Shown here piece after piece: positions 9,708 through 17,042 of a stretch of DNA of 64,000 bases. The notes below the pieces were generated by a model that worked only from the letters and a program-made list of their open reading frames with translations, searched no databases and was not told the origin of the DNA. Source of the DNA: Candidatus Villigracilis propinquus (lineage in GTDB: Bacteria > Chloroflexota > Anaerolineae > Anaerolineales > Villigracilaceae); NCBI GenBank assembly GCA_016714565.1, contig JADKDM010000005.1, positions 62,001 through 126,000 of the forward strand. Direction: 5' to 3'. The first letter of the stretch is position 1. Every line of letters starts with the position of its first letter. Position numbers and translations under genes: made by a program.

Positions 9708-10004
9708 CTACTCCGATTTTTCACCGGAAGCAGGTTTGCTTTCTGTTGTGGTACTGGTGCTTTCCTTCGGCTCTTTTGAATCCTTCTTGCTGCTCTTCTT
9801 TTTGTGGGTGGCTTCACCGGAAGGCGACTTGTGGTCTGTAGCGTAGAACCCTGAACCCTTAAAGATGATCTTGGTGGGAGTGATGACCTTCTTGAGTGCC
9901 TTTTTACGGCATTCGGGGCAGGTCTTCAATGGGGCGTCTGTGAATGATTGGTGCCGTTCAAACTGGACACCACATGATTCACAACGATAGGTATAAACTG
10001 GCAT
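9708..10004 (-). CDS. FmdB-family zinc-ribbon protein
   Basis: 98 residues. The first 45 form the FmdB-type zinc ribbon, M-P-V-Y-x-Y-x-C-x-x-C near the N-terminus and C-P-E-C near residue 33, followed by I-I-F-K-G-S-G-F-Y. The C-terminal half is a Lys/Ser/Glu-rich low-complexity tail, common for the family. Four cysteines can bind one zinc ion. Function is only broadly known (putative regulatory or nucleic-acid-associated small protein). AAGGAG precedes the ATG by 7 nt. Confidence 0.85.
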   Translation of the reverse strand: MPVYTYRCESCGVQFERHQSFTDAPLKTCPECRKKALKKVITPTKIIFKGSGFYATDHKSPSGEATHKKKSSKKDSKEPKESTSTTTESKPASGEKSE

Positions 10005-10110
10005 TTTTTTCTCCTTGCTTCTTTCTGAACGACTGCGGCATTATAGCTTGCATAAGGGGGCATGACAAGCCTACAGATGCGACATGTTATAATTTTCTTA
10101 TATATACAAA

Positions 10111-10171
10111 GACCTGACAGGTCTTCATGAGGGCTGTATTTAGGAAGTGTTTCGTTGAGACCTGTCAGGTC
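10111..10171. repeat. paired GACCTGTCAGGTC-type palindromes
   Basis: Two copies of a 13-base palindrome (GACCTGACAGGTC at 10111-10123 and GACCTGTCAGGTC at 10159-10171) lie 35 bases apart just before the selenoprotein start. The same sequence recurs at 51570, 51651 and 61669, so it is a dispersed intergenic repeat rather than a gene-specific site. Confidence 0.7.
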
Positions 10172-10185
10172 TGGTGGAGGAATTC

Positions 10186-10425
10186 ATGTTAAAAATCGAG
10201 GTCGTTTACTGCGCAGTTTGACATTACACCAGCCGGGCCGTGAGTCTGGCGGACGAGTTGCTCAAGAATTATGAGCACGTGATCGAGTCGGTGGCGTTAT
10301 TTCCTTCGGACGGGGGCAGGTTCGAGGTGAGTGTGAACGGGCAGTTAATCTATTCCAAATTGGAAAAAAAACGTCACGCGGAAGCGGGCGAGATTCTAAA
10401 TATCATCGCAAAGATGGTTGATTAA
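10186..10425 (+). CDS. selenoprotein W-like (Rdx family) protein with in-frame UGA (Sec)
   Basis: Reading from ATG 10186, five bases after GGTGGAGG, gives M-L-K-I-E-V-V-Y-C-A-V-(TGA)-H-Y-T-S-R-A and then continues in the same frame to the TAA at 10425, 79 residues in all. The TGA at 10219-10221 falls exactly on the second redox residue of the family C-x-x-C/U motif. The rest matches the Rdx fold: L-A-D-E-L-L, P-S-D-G-G-R-F-E-V, I-Y-S-K, and E-I-L at the end. A start at the internal GTG 10240 would delete the first strand and the redox site. Rdx proteins are thioredoxin-like thiol/selenol oxidoreductases. trpS starts 10 nt later, so the genes probably share a transcript. A candidate bSECIS hairpin follows the TGA. 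Confidence 0.82.
10232..10250 (+). promoter_or_regulatory. candidate bacterial SECIS hairpin
   Basis: Ten bases after the TGA, GCCGG and CTGGC form a 5-bp stem (one G-U pair) with the 9-base loop GCCGTGAGT. Position and size fit bacterial SECIS elements, which SelB reads just downstream of the UGA. The stem is short, so this is tentative. Confidence 0.45.
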
Positions 10426-10435
10426 GAGGATACGG

Positions 10436-11422
10436 ATGGCAAAAAAAGGTAGAGTTTTTTCGGGCGCACGCCCCACAGGACGCCAGCATTTGGGGAATTA
10501 TCTCGGCGCGATCAAGAATTATGTAGGAATGCAGGATGAATATGACTGCGTGTATTGTATTGTGGATGTTCATGCGTTGACCACAGTGGAGACTACGCAG
10601 GATTTGAAATTGAACACGTTTGAAATGGCACTGGATTGGCTGGCCGCAGGCATGAGCCCTGAGCAGTCGATCATATTTGTGCAGTCGCATGTACCGGAAG
10701 TGATGGAGTTGCATACTTATCTTTCGATGGTGACTCAGTTCGGAAAATTGACCGACCTGCCGACCTTCAAGGAAAAAGTTCGCCAGCAGCCCGAGAATAT
10801 CAATTACGGATTGGTGGGCTATCCCGTTCTGATGACCGCGGATATCGTTCTCTACAAAACGGATGTTGTTCCAGTCGGTATTGACCAGGCTCCGCACATT
10901 GAGTTTGCACGCGAGATCGTTCGTTCCTTTAATTATCGCTACAACACCAAGGTGTTGATCGAGCCGAAGGTGAAACATACCGAAGTCTTGAAAGTCGTCG
11001 GCATTGACGGCAAGGACAAGATGGGCAAGAGCTTGAATAATCACATTGAGCTTGCGTCCACCCCCGAAGAGACTACCAAGCGCGTGCGCGAAATGGTCAC
11101 CGACCCTGCCCGCCAGCGCAAGACCGACCCCGGCAACCCCGATGTCTGCAATGTGTTCACGATGCACAAGATCATGTCTCCGCAGGAAGAAGTGGATATG
11201 ATCAACGTCGAGTGCCGCAGGGCGGGCATTGGTTGTGTAGATTGCAAACTGCGTTTCGCCGCCAACTTGAACAAGAACCTTGAACCGTTTCGTGCCAAAC
11301 GTGCTGAACTGGCTGCACAGGAAAGCTATGTTCAGGATGTCTTGAACGACGGCGGAAAACGTGCCCGTGTCATTGCCCAGCAGACGATGGTCGAAGTCCG
11401 CGAGGCGATGCAGTTGCCGTAG
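10436..11422 (+). CDS. trpS: tryptophanyl-tRNA synthetase
   Basis: 328 residues, the usual length. The class I signature is G-A-R-P-T-G-R-Q-H-L-G-N-Y (HIGH-like HLGN) near residue 12 and K-M-G-K-S-L-N-N (KMSKS) near 200. It charges tRNA-Trp with tryptophan in the cytoplasm. ATG 10436 follows AAGAGG and fits the family N-terminus better than the upstream TTG at 10418. A tRNA-Trp gene is also in this window at 25511. Confidence 0.96.
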   Translation: MAKKGRVFSGARPTGRQHLGNYLGAIKNYVGMQDEYDCVYCIVDVHALTTVETTQDLKLNTFEMALDWLAAGMSPEQSIIFVQSHVPEVMELHTYLSMVTQFGKLTDLPTFKEKVRQQPENINYGLVGYPVLMTADIVLYKTDVVPVGIDQAPHIEFAREIVRSFNYRYNTKVLIEPKVKHTEVLKVVGIDGKDKMGKSLNNHIELASTPEETTKRVREMVTDPARQRKTDPGNPDVCNVFTMHKIMSPQEEVDMINVECRRAGIGCVDCKLRFAANLNKNLEPFRAKRAELAAQESYVQDVLNDGGKRARVIAQQTMVEVREAMQLP

Positions 11423-11439
11423 TTTATAAACAAGTTGAG

Positions 11440-11489
11440 AAGTGAGAAGTAAAAAGTACGCAACACCCTTTACTTCTCACTTTTTACAT
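11440..11489 (+). terminator. terminator after trpS
   Basis: AAGTGAGAAGTAAA pairs with TTTACTTCTCACTT over 14 bases, followed by a T-rich stretch that also precedes the dtd start. Confidence 0.75.
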
Positions 11490-11506
11490 CTTTTTTTCTT
11501 TCTCAC

Positions 11507-11944
11507 ATGCGCCTTCTCATCCAACGAGTTTCCCAAGCCAGCGTCACCGTAGACCAACAGACCATTTCCAGCATCGGAAAAGGTCTGTTGATTCTTTTGG
11601 GCATCGGTCACGGGGATGGGGAAGAGCAAGCCAAATTCCTCGCGGAGAAAGCGGCGAACTTGCGCATCTTTGAAGATGAGCAGGGCAAGACCAATCTCTC
11701 GGTGTTGGATGTAAAAGGCGAGGCTATCGTTGTATCGCAATTCACTTTGTACGCCGACACCCGCAAGGGACGCCGTCCCTCCTTCATTGATGCGGCGTTG
11801 CCTGACGTAGCATCCCCTCTCGTAGATCGCTTTGTCGAACTCCTGCGCAGCCACGGTGTGCCGACCCAAACGGGTCAGTTTGGCGCGAACATGCAGGTGG
11901 AAATTCACAATGACGGCCCCGTCACCATCTGGTTGGAAAAATGA
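11507..11944 (+). CDS. dtd: D-aminoacyl-tRNA deacylase
   Basis: 145 residues. The family motifs S-Q-F-T-L-Y-A near residue 78 and N-D-G-P-V-T near 135 (the cross-subunit Gly-Pro motif) are present. It removes D-amino acids and glycine mischarged on tRNA, as a homodimer. No clear Shine-Dalgarno precedes the ATG; the upstream region is a T-rich terminator tail. The stop overlaps the next start as ATGA, so the next gene is translationally coupled. Confidence 0.95.
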   Translation: MRLLIQRVSQASVTVDQQTISSIGKGLLILLGIGHGDGEEQAKFLAEKAANLRIFEDEQGKTNLSVLDVKGEAIVVSQFTLYADTRKGRRPSFIDAALPDVASPLVDRFVELLRSHGVPTQTGQFGANMQVEIHNDGPVTIWLEK

Positions 11945-12429
11945 GCGAAAAACCAAACGCCTTTCAAAAGTTCCTGCACCGCTTTGCCATGTTGAAGCCC
12001 GTTTCATTATTTTTGGGAAGCAGCCTTCACTATTTGGATAGCGCCACATTCAAACTAACTAACGGAAAACACGGTTTTGCCGAACTTGTTGGGCTGCCGA
12101 TGGTCGAAGTCACTACCATTGGCGCAAAGAGCCGACAGCCGCGCTCCATGCCGCTTGCCGCGTATCAAGATGGCGAGAAGTTTGTACTCATTGGCTCGAA
12201 CTTTGGCCGCAAACCCAACCCGGGCTGGTATTACAACCTCAAAGCGAATCCGAAATGCACGATCCTCATCAACGGACAGACCCGTGAATATATCGCCCGC
12301 GAAACCGGCGGAGAAGAACGCGAGAAATACTGGCAATTGGCCGTTTCCTATTACGCAGGTTACGAAAAATACAGGGAGCGCACCCCGCACCGCCAAATTC
12401 CCGTGATGCTGCTTGAGCGGGCCAAATAA
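11941..12429 (+). CDS. deazaflavin (F420)-dependent nitroreductase-family protein
   Basis: 162 residues with the split beta-barrel pattern of the DUF385/F420H2-dependent reductase family: V-E-V-T-T-I-G-x-K-S-R-Q-P-R near 55-68, L-I-G-S-N-F-G near 88, and P-G-W-Y-Y-N-L-K-A-N-P near 98-108. Such proteins use F420H2 or bind related flavins; cofactor use is inferred. It overlaps dtd by 4 nt. No F420 synthesis gene lies in the window. Confidence 0.85.
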   Translation: MSEKPNAFQKFLHRFAMLKPVSLFLGSSLHYLDSATFKLTNGKHGFAELVGLPMVEVTTIGAKSRQPRSMPLAAYQDGEKFVLIGSNFGRKPNPGWYYNLKANPKCTILINGQTREYIARETGGEEREKYWQLAVSYYAGYEKYRERTPHRQIPVMLLERAK

Positions 12430-12458
12430 TTGTCAAGATGAGAATTTCATGATAAAGT
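12430..12458 (+). promoter_or_regulatory. possible promoter of the cold-shock gene
   Basis: TTGTCA (12430-12435), a 17-base spacer and TAAAGT (12453-12458). This would leave a 5' leader of about 135 nt before the csp start, which is common for cold-shock genes. The -10 is imperfect. Confidence 0.35.
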
Positions 12459-12600
12459 TGCGCCTGTAGGATGCTGTAGGTTTTCGTTGTGGAAGTATCG
12501 AGAAGATGTCTCAAATCACAACATTTGAGTTGCTTTATTTACCACCCGATGAAAGACATACTGCGTCACCTTATTTTTTTCTTTTGCTTAGGAGGCAAAA

Positions 12601-12810
12601 ATGTCTGAACGTGTAATCGGTACGGTAAAGTGGTTCAATGGAACCAAAGGCTTTGGTTTCATCGAGCGCGAGGGCGGCCCTGATGTCTTCGTCCATTTCT
12701 CTGCGATCAAAGGCGAAGGCTTCAAGAACCTGCAGGAAGGCCAGAAGGTGGAGTTCTCCATCGAAAAAGGCCCCAAGGGTTTACAGGCTGCTGACGTAGT
12801 AGTTCTCTAA
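12601..12810 (+). CDS. csp: cold-shock domain protein
   Basis: 69 residues, one cold-shock domain. RNP1 reads K-G-F-G-F-I-E and RNP2 V-F-V-H-F, the nucleic-acid-binding face. It binds single-stranded RNA/DNA and acts as an RNA chaperone. TTAGGAGG lies 6 nt before the ATG. A long leader precedes it and a strong terminator follows, so it is monocistronic. Confidence 0.96.
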   Translation: MSERVIGTVKWFNGTKGFGFIEREGGPDVFVHFSAIKGEGFKNLQEGQKVEFSIEKGPKGLQAADVVVL

Positions 12811-12822
12811 ACTATACCAACC

Positions 12823-12858
12823 AAAAAGAGACTTGTTGAAAAACAGGTCTCTTTTTTT
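12823..12858 (+). terminator. terminator after csp
   Basis: AAAAAGAGAC pairs with GTCTCTTTTT, with an inner TTGTT/AACAG extension and a GAAA loop, then a T-run. Confidence 0.9.
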
Positions 12859-12904
12859 GTTTAATTACGATTGGGACGATGGACAACTAACCATTGACCA
12901 CTAT

Positions 12905-13687
12905 TTATCGTCTGCCGTCCGTGGTCTGTGGTCGATGATAAGAAAGCGCCTCTTTCGGGACCCATAGCTGGGCATCTGTTTCTACAGCCATTGCCCCCGC
13001 TGACAGCATATCCGCCGCGTCCTTCTCCGTCCACACCCCGCCAGAACCGATGATGGGCAATCCGATCATCGCCGCCGAACGGACAATGTCCAACGCGTGC
13101 GGGAAGAGAGACTGTCCATACAAACGGCCTGTGATGACCTTTCCATCTTTGTCATACAACGCCCCGCGAGGGGATGCAATGCTGAGTGCATGCGCGCCAT
13201 GTGGTATCAACTTTGGTCCCAAACTTAATATCTGTTCAGGAGGCAGCGCAAAGATGAGCGGAATTTCACCAACGCACATTTCCAAATTTAATAGAATAAT
13301 ATCGTCTGAAAGCAGGGGAGCAAAACCGAGTTGAACCGCCATCACGTTCTCGGTGTTTTCAAGCTCCCGCACCATGCGCTGCGTTTCTTCGGTCCGATCC
13401 GCCATCAAATGGACGATAATGGGGAGGTTGGCGCGATCCCATTTTGCGGAGTATTTTTTCAGCACACTGCTGAATCCGGGATTCGGCAATCCCGTGTGTA
13501 GCAGGAATCCGCCGGGGAATTGGATCAAGGCCGGTTGGGTAGTAGGCAGGCGCGGGCGCAGAGAGATCGGATTCGTCACGAAAGCGCCGAAGGAATCCAA
13601 CGAGAGTCCATTGTGAATATCTGGCGCGAATCCAAGTGATCCCGCTGCGTTGATGAGTGGTTTGCTAAAATATAAGTCGCGTTTCAT
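12905..13687 (-). CDS. dihydroorotate dehydrogenase-like TIM-barrel protein
   Basis: 260 residues. N-A-A-G-S-L-G-F near the N-terminus and I-I-G-S-G-G-V-W-T near residue 210 match the FMN/phosphate-binding parts of the DHOD fold. It is shorter than PyrD (about 300) and the central active-site lysine and cysteine loops are not obvious, so it may be an FMN protein with another substrate. No pyrimidine genes are nearby. A MITE-like repeat lies directly upstream. Confidence 0.65.
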   Translation of the reverse strand: MKRDLYFSKPLINAAGSLGFAPDIHNGLSLDSFGAFVTNPISLRPRLPTTQPALIQFPGGFLLHTGLPNPGFSSVLKKYSAKWDRANLPIIVHLMADRTEETQRMVRELENTENVMAVQLGFAPLLSDDIILLNLEMCVGEIPLIFALPPEQILSLGPKLIPHGAHALSIASPRGALYDKDGKVITGRLYGQSLFPHALDIVRSAAMIGLPIIGSGGVWTEKDAADMLSAGAMAVETDAQLWVPKEALSYHRPQTTDGRR

Positions 13688-13700
13688 ATTTGTTGTGTTT

Positions 13701-13798
13701 CGTCATTGCGAGGAGCGCTCTTGTTCTTTGCGACGAAGCAATCTCACCCATTGTGTTGCGGATTGCTTCGGGCGACGAGCATCGTCCTCGCAATGACG
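13701..13798. repeat. MITE-like palindromic element, copy 1
   Basis: About 98 bp with 14-base terminal inverted repeats (CGTCATTGCGAGGA and TCCTCGCAATGACG) and inner parts containing GAAGCAATC and its complement. A second copy of different length lies at 55191-55312. No open reading frame is inside, as in non-autonomous repeats. Confidence 0.85.
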
Positions 13799-13811
13799 GG
13801 AATGGAGAATC

Positions 13812-15812
13812 ATGCAGCCTTTACAAGGTATTCGAGTTCTGGACTTAAGCCGCGTGCTCGCCGGCCCTTATTGTACGATGGTTCTGGGTGACCTGGGTGC
13901 GGAGGTGATCAAAGTGGAGCCGCCTGAAGGCGATGAGACGCGCGGTTGGGGGCCGCCGTTTGCGGGAGGGGAGAGCGCGTATTATTTATGCGTCAACCGC
14001 AACAAGCGTGATATTGTGATCAACCTGAAAACTGATGAAGGCAAAACTATTTTGCGCGAGCTTGCCATGCAAAGCGATGTGCTGGTGGAAAATTTCCGTC
14101 CCGGAACGTTGCAAAAATTTGGATTGGATTTTGAAACTCTGCACGCGTTAAACCCGAAATTGATCTACTGCTCGATCACTGGCTTTGGGCAAACAGGGTC
14201 GTTGAAGGACAAGCCCGGCTATGATTTTATGATCCAAGCCTCGGGCGGGTTGATGAGTATCACGGGTGAACCCGAAGGCGAGCCGATGAAAACCGGCGTT
14301 GCAGTTGTGGACTTATTCGCAGGGCAGAATGCCATCATCGCAATTCTCGCCGCTTTGCAAGCACGCACATTGACGGGAGAGGGGCAGCACCTTGATATCG
14401 CCTTATTTGATTCACAGTTGGGCTGGCTCGCGAATGTTGCCAGCAATTATTTGATCTCAGGCAAACTGCCAAAGCGATATGGCAATGCGCACGCGAATAT
14501 TGTTCCCTATCAAAGTTTTCAAGCCAGTGATGGATGGTTTGCGATTGCGGTGGGAAATGACCGTCAATTCGTGCGGCTGTGTGAATTGCTTGGGAAACCC
14601 GAACTTGGAACGAATGAGAAGTTTTCCACGAATTCTGCGCGTGTGCAAAACCGTGAAGAGATCATTTTCATATTGGCATCTATTTTCAAAACCGCTTCTG
14701 TTTCCGAGTGGCTGGGAAAACTGGACGAAGCCGAAATCCCCTGTGGGCCGATCAATAATTTTGAGCAGGTCTTTTCCATGCCGCAGGTCAGGGAACGTGA
14801 GATGTTGGTGCAGATGGAACATCCCACCATTGGGAAGTTGCCTTTGGTCGGCTCGCCGCTGAAGATGAGCGCTACGCCCGTGGAATACCGCCTGCCGCCG
14901 CCGTTGATGGGGGAGCATACTGAGGAGATATTGAGAGAGTTGGGTTACGAGGGATCAATCATGAATGACAACAAAAAGTTGAACTACTATCTTTCCGCGT
15001 GGGATCTTTCGAATCCGCAATTACTCACGCAGACGATGACCAGTCACATTTACACTGTCACACAGGGCGCTGAGACGGTCATTCTCAAACTGTTGTCCGA
15101 CTCAGAGACGGAGGAGCAGCGCGGCGCGGCGGCTTTGCATTATTTTGATGGCCGTGGAGTGGTGCGGTTGTTGCGTTACGATGAAAACGCGCATCTGATG
15201 GAATATGCCTCAGGCGACGAACTCGTGACTCTGGTCCAGCGCGGCGAAGATGAAGCCGCCACGCGCATCATTGCACAGGTGATTAATCAGATTCACAGTG
15301 TCTCTCAGGATATATCGTTGGATGGTTTATTGGGGTTGGATCAATGGTTTGGGGAATTATTCAATAAGGGCGCGGCAGATAAGGCGACGGGCATCGATTC
15401 CATTTATGTGCGGAGCGCCTCTGTTGCCAAACGGCTGCTTGCTGATCCGCGTGATGTGCGGGTGTTGCACGGGGATATTCATCACCGCAACATCCGACAA
15501 TCTCCGCGCGGATGGCTTGCCTTCGACCCGAAAGGTTTGTTTGGCGAGCGTACGTATGACTGCGCCAATACGCTTTGCAACCCGGCCATCTCTGAACTCG
15601 TCCATGACGAAAAACGCCTGCTGACCAATGCCGCGATCTTGGCGGATGTGCTTAATATTGACTTGTCACGCGTGCTGTCGTTTACCTATGCATACGCCTG
15701 TTTAAATGCAAGCCAGTGGGTGCTGCGCCTCGGCATGGATGCTGTTGCCGAAGAAATCATCCAGTGGCATCTCAAAGTCGCTGAGATCATCGAGCCGCAC
15801 ATTGACCTGTAG
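13812..15812 (+). CDS. CaiB/BaiF CoA-transferase joined in frame to an APH(6)-like kinase
   Basis: 666 residues. Residues 1-380 are a class III CoA-transferase (G-I-R-V-L-D-L-S-R-V-L-A-G-P, E-N-F-R-P-G-T-L, and a D of the V-V-D-L-F-A-G-Q-N segment as the likely catalytic Asp). Residues 384-666 resemble streptomycin 6-kinase/APH(6) proteins, with H-G-D-I-H-H-R-N catalytic loop and D-P-K-G-L near residue 570. The second part has its own ATG at 14961. One base less in the GGG at 14951-14953 would end the CoA-transferase at a TGA overlapping that ATG, so the fusion may be an artefact of an indel and two coupled genes the true state. CoA-transferases move CoA between carboxylic acids; substrate unknown. 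Confidence 0.75.
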   Translation: MQPLQGIRVLDLSRVLAGPYCTMVLGDLGAEVIKVEPPEGDETRGWGPPFAGGESAYYLCVNRNKRDIVINLKTDEGKTILRELAMQSDVLVENFRPGTLQKFGLDFETLHALNPKLIYCSITGFGQTGSLKDKPGYDFMIQASGGLMSITGEPEGEPMKTGVAVVDLFAGQNAIIAILAALQARTLTGEGQHLDIALFDSQLGWLANVASNYLISGKLPKRYGNAHANIVPYQSFQASDGWFAIAVGNDRQFVRLCELLGKPELGTNEKFSTNSARVQNREEIIFILASIFKTASVSEWLGKLDEAEIPCGPINNFEQVFSMPQVREREMLVQMEHPTIGKLPLVGSPLKMSATPVEYRLPPPLMGEHTEEILRELGYEGSIMNDNKKLNYYLSAWDLSNPQLLTQTMTSHIYTVTQGAETVILKLLSDSETEEQRGAAALHYFDGRGVVRLLRYDENAHLMEYASGDELVTLVQRGEDEAATRIIAQVINQIHSVSQDISLDGLLGLDQWFGELFNKGAADKATGIDSIYVRSASVAKRLLADPRDVRVLHGDIHHRNIRQSPRGWLAFDPKGLFGERTYDCANTLCNPAISELVHDEKRLLTNAAILADVLNIDLSRVLSFTYAYACLNASQWVLRLGMDAVAEEIIQWHLKVAEIIEPHIDL

Positions 15813-15901
15813 CGGGAATGTCTCAGGGTGACCAATAGCCTATTTGATAATATCTGTTTGCCCATATAATTTGCGCTCATAAATTTTATTGGAGGTTTTG
15901 G

Positions 15902-16411
15902 ATGGACAATTTACTGTATTCTGTCACCCCGCTGCAGGCTTTTTCCGGGACAATCGCTGGGATAGCTCTTCTTCTTGTTTTGGGGTTTGGATTTCCTGTA
16001 TTTGCAATTTTCAACCGAAAAGATTCGATCTGGAAAAAATTTGGAAATATATTGTTGGGATTGTTCATTGCACTTGCGGGCTTTTTATTGATGTACGGCT
16101 CATACCGGCAATATCAGGGCGGGGATAAAACCACTCTTGTGCAAGTGCTGGAAAAGAATGAGGTGCGGGGTTGGTGCAACAGGCGCTTCTGTGTCGATTA
16201 TGTCCTTGATACAAGTGATGGACAGAAAAATTATGTCTTTGATCTGAAAAAAGATATATGGAAAGAGATCGAAGTGAATTCCTGCTATCGCTTCACGTAT
16301 TACCCCATAGAACCAATATTTGCTGAATATTTAGAGGGTGGTGATACCAACCCCAGCCAGTATGAAACTACAGGCACTATCACGAAAATTGAAAAACTCA
16401 ACTGCCCGTAG
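15902..16411 (+). CDS. membrane protein, DUF3592-like
   Basis: 169 residues with two transmembrane helices (about 15-38 and 48-66), then a soluble domain with four cysteines (W-C-N-R-R-F-C and others) and beta-strand character, resembling DUF3592 proteins of unknown role. ATG follows GGAGG by 8 nt. Its 3' end overlaps the convergent methyltransferase gene by 14 nt, so the two genes share no terminator. Confidence 0.55.
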   Translation: MDNLLYSVTPLQAFSGTIAGIALLLVLGFGFPVFAIFNRKDSIWKKFGNILLGLFIALAGFLLMYGSYRQYQGGDKTTLVQVLEKNEVRGWCNRRFCVDYVLDTSDGQKNYVFDLKKDIWKEIEVNSCYRFTYYPIEPIFAEYLEGGDTNPSQYETTGTITKIEKLNCP

Positions 16412-16985
16412 ATGGCTTTTTGACGTGGTACATCGTCAACAGCGGAGTCCACTGTTTGGATTGGATGACCAGGCCTCGGGTAGTGAGATGCGTTTCCATC
16501 GCTTGTAATCCGAAGTCGGTGTCGGGATGTCCCCAGCGGAAGAAAGCGTCAAAGGCTTTGATGTCCACCCCGCGCGGTTCTTCAAGGAAGAAGCTGCCGT
16601 TTGGCTTGAGCACGCGGTGGATCTCGTCAATGGCTTTGCGCCAGTCTGGGATGTGGTGCAGCACGCCGAAGATGATGACTGTATCCTTGCTTGCATCTGC
16701 AAATTGACCAAGGTCTTCCGCGCCTTGTACGATGAACTGAAATTGTGGATATTGCTTTTTGGCTAACGCAATTTGCTCATCCATGACATCCAAACCAATG
16801 TAGCTTTTGGGATCGAGTTGGTTAAGCAAGTACGCACCATAGCCGGAGCCGCAGCCGATCTCAAGTACGTCTTTGTTTTGCAGATCCAGACCCATTTGAC
16901 GCAAGATGGGCAGCTCAAAAAATCGCTGTCCCAGTTTGCGGGGCAGCGATTGCATGGCACGAAATTCAGGTGCTGAAAGTTTCAT
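16398..16985 (-). CDS. class I SAM-dependent methyltransferase
   Basis: 195 residues. Motif I V-L-E-I-G-C-G-S-G-Y-G near residue 41, acidic G-L-D-V-M, and the G-V-L-H-H-I-P motif near 105 place it in the UbiE/Methyltransf_11 group. The substrate cannot be predicted. ATG follows AGGAACC. It is separated from the upstream reductase by a terminator, so it is probably expressed alone. Confidence 0.82.
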   Translation of the reverse strand: MKLSAPEFRAMQSLPRKLGQRFFELPILRQMGLDLQNKDVLEIGCGSGYGAYLLNQLDPKSYIGLDVMDEQIALAKKQYPQFQFIVQGAEDLGQFADASKDTVIIFGVLHHIPDWRKAIDEIHRVLKPNGSFFLEEPRGVDIKAFDAFFRWGHPDTDFGLQAMETHLTTRGLVIQSKQWTPLLTMYHVKKPSTGS

Positions 16986-17001
16986 GGTTCCTCATAAAAA
17001 T

Positions 17002-17026
17002 CTCCGAGTTCTTTAAGAACTCGGAG
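17002..17026 (-). terminator. terminator after the ferredoxin-NADP reductase gene
   Basis: Ten-base arms CTCCGAGTTC and GAACTCGGAG with a short loop, followed on the minus strand by ATTTTTAT. The same CTCCGAGTT core recurs in the terminator at 45151. Confidence 0.85.
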
Positions 17027-17042
17027 ATTTGATTTCTAAAAA

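Noticed and set aside
10240..10425. A 61-residue protein starting at GTG 10240
   Set aside because: The Rdx family needs the first strand and redox motif, which are found in frame upstream once the TGA is read as Sec; the GTG has no ribosome binding site.
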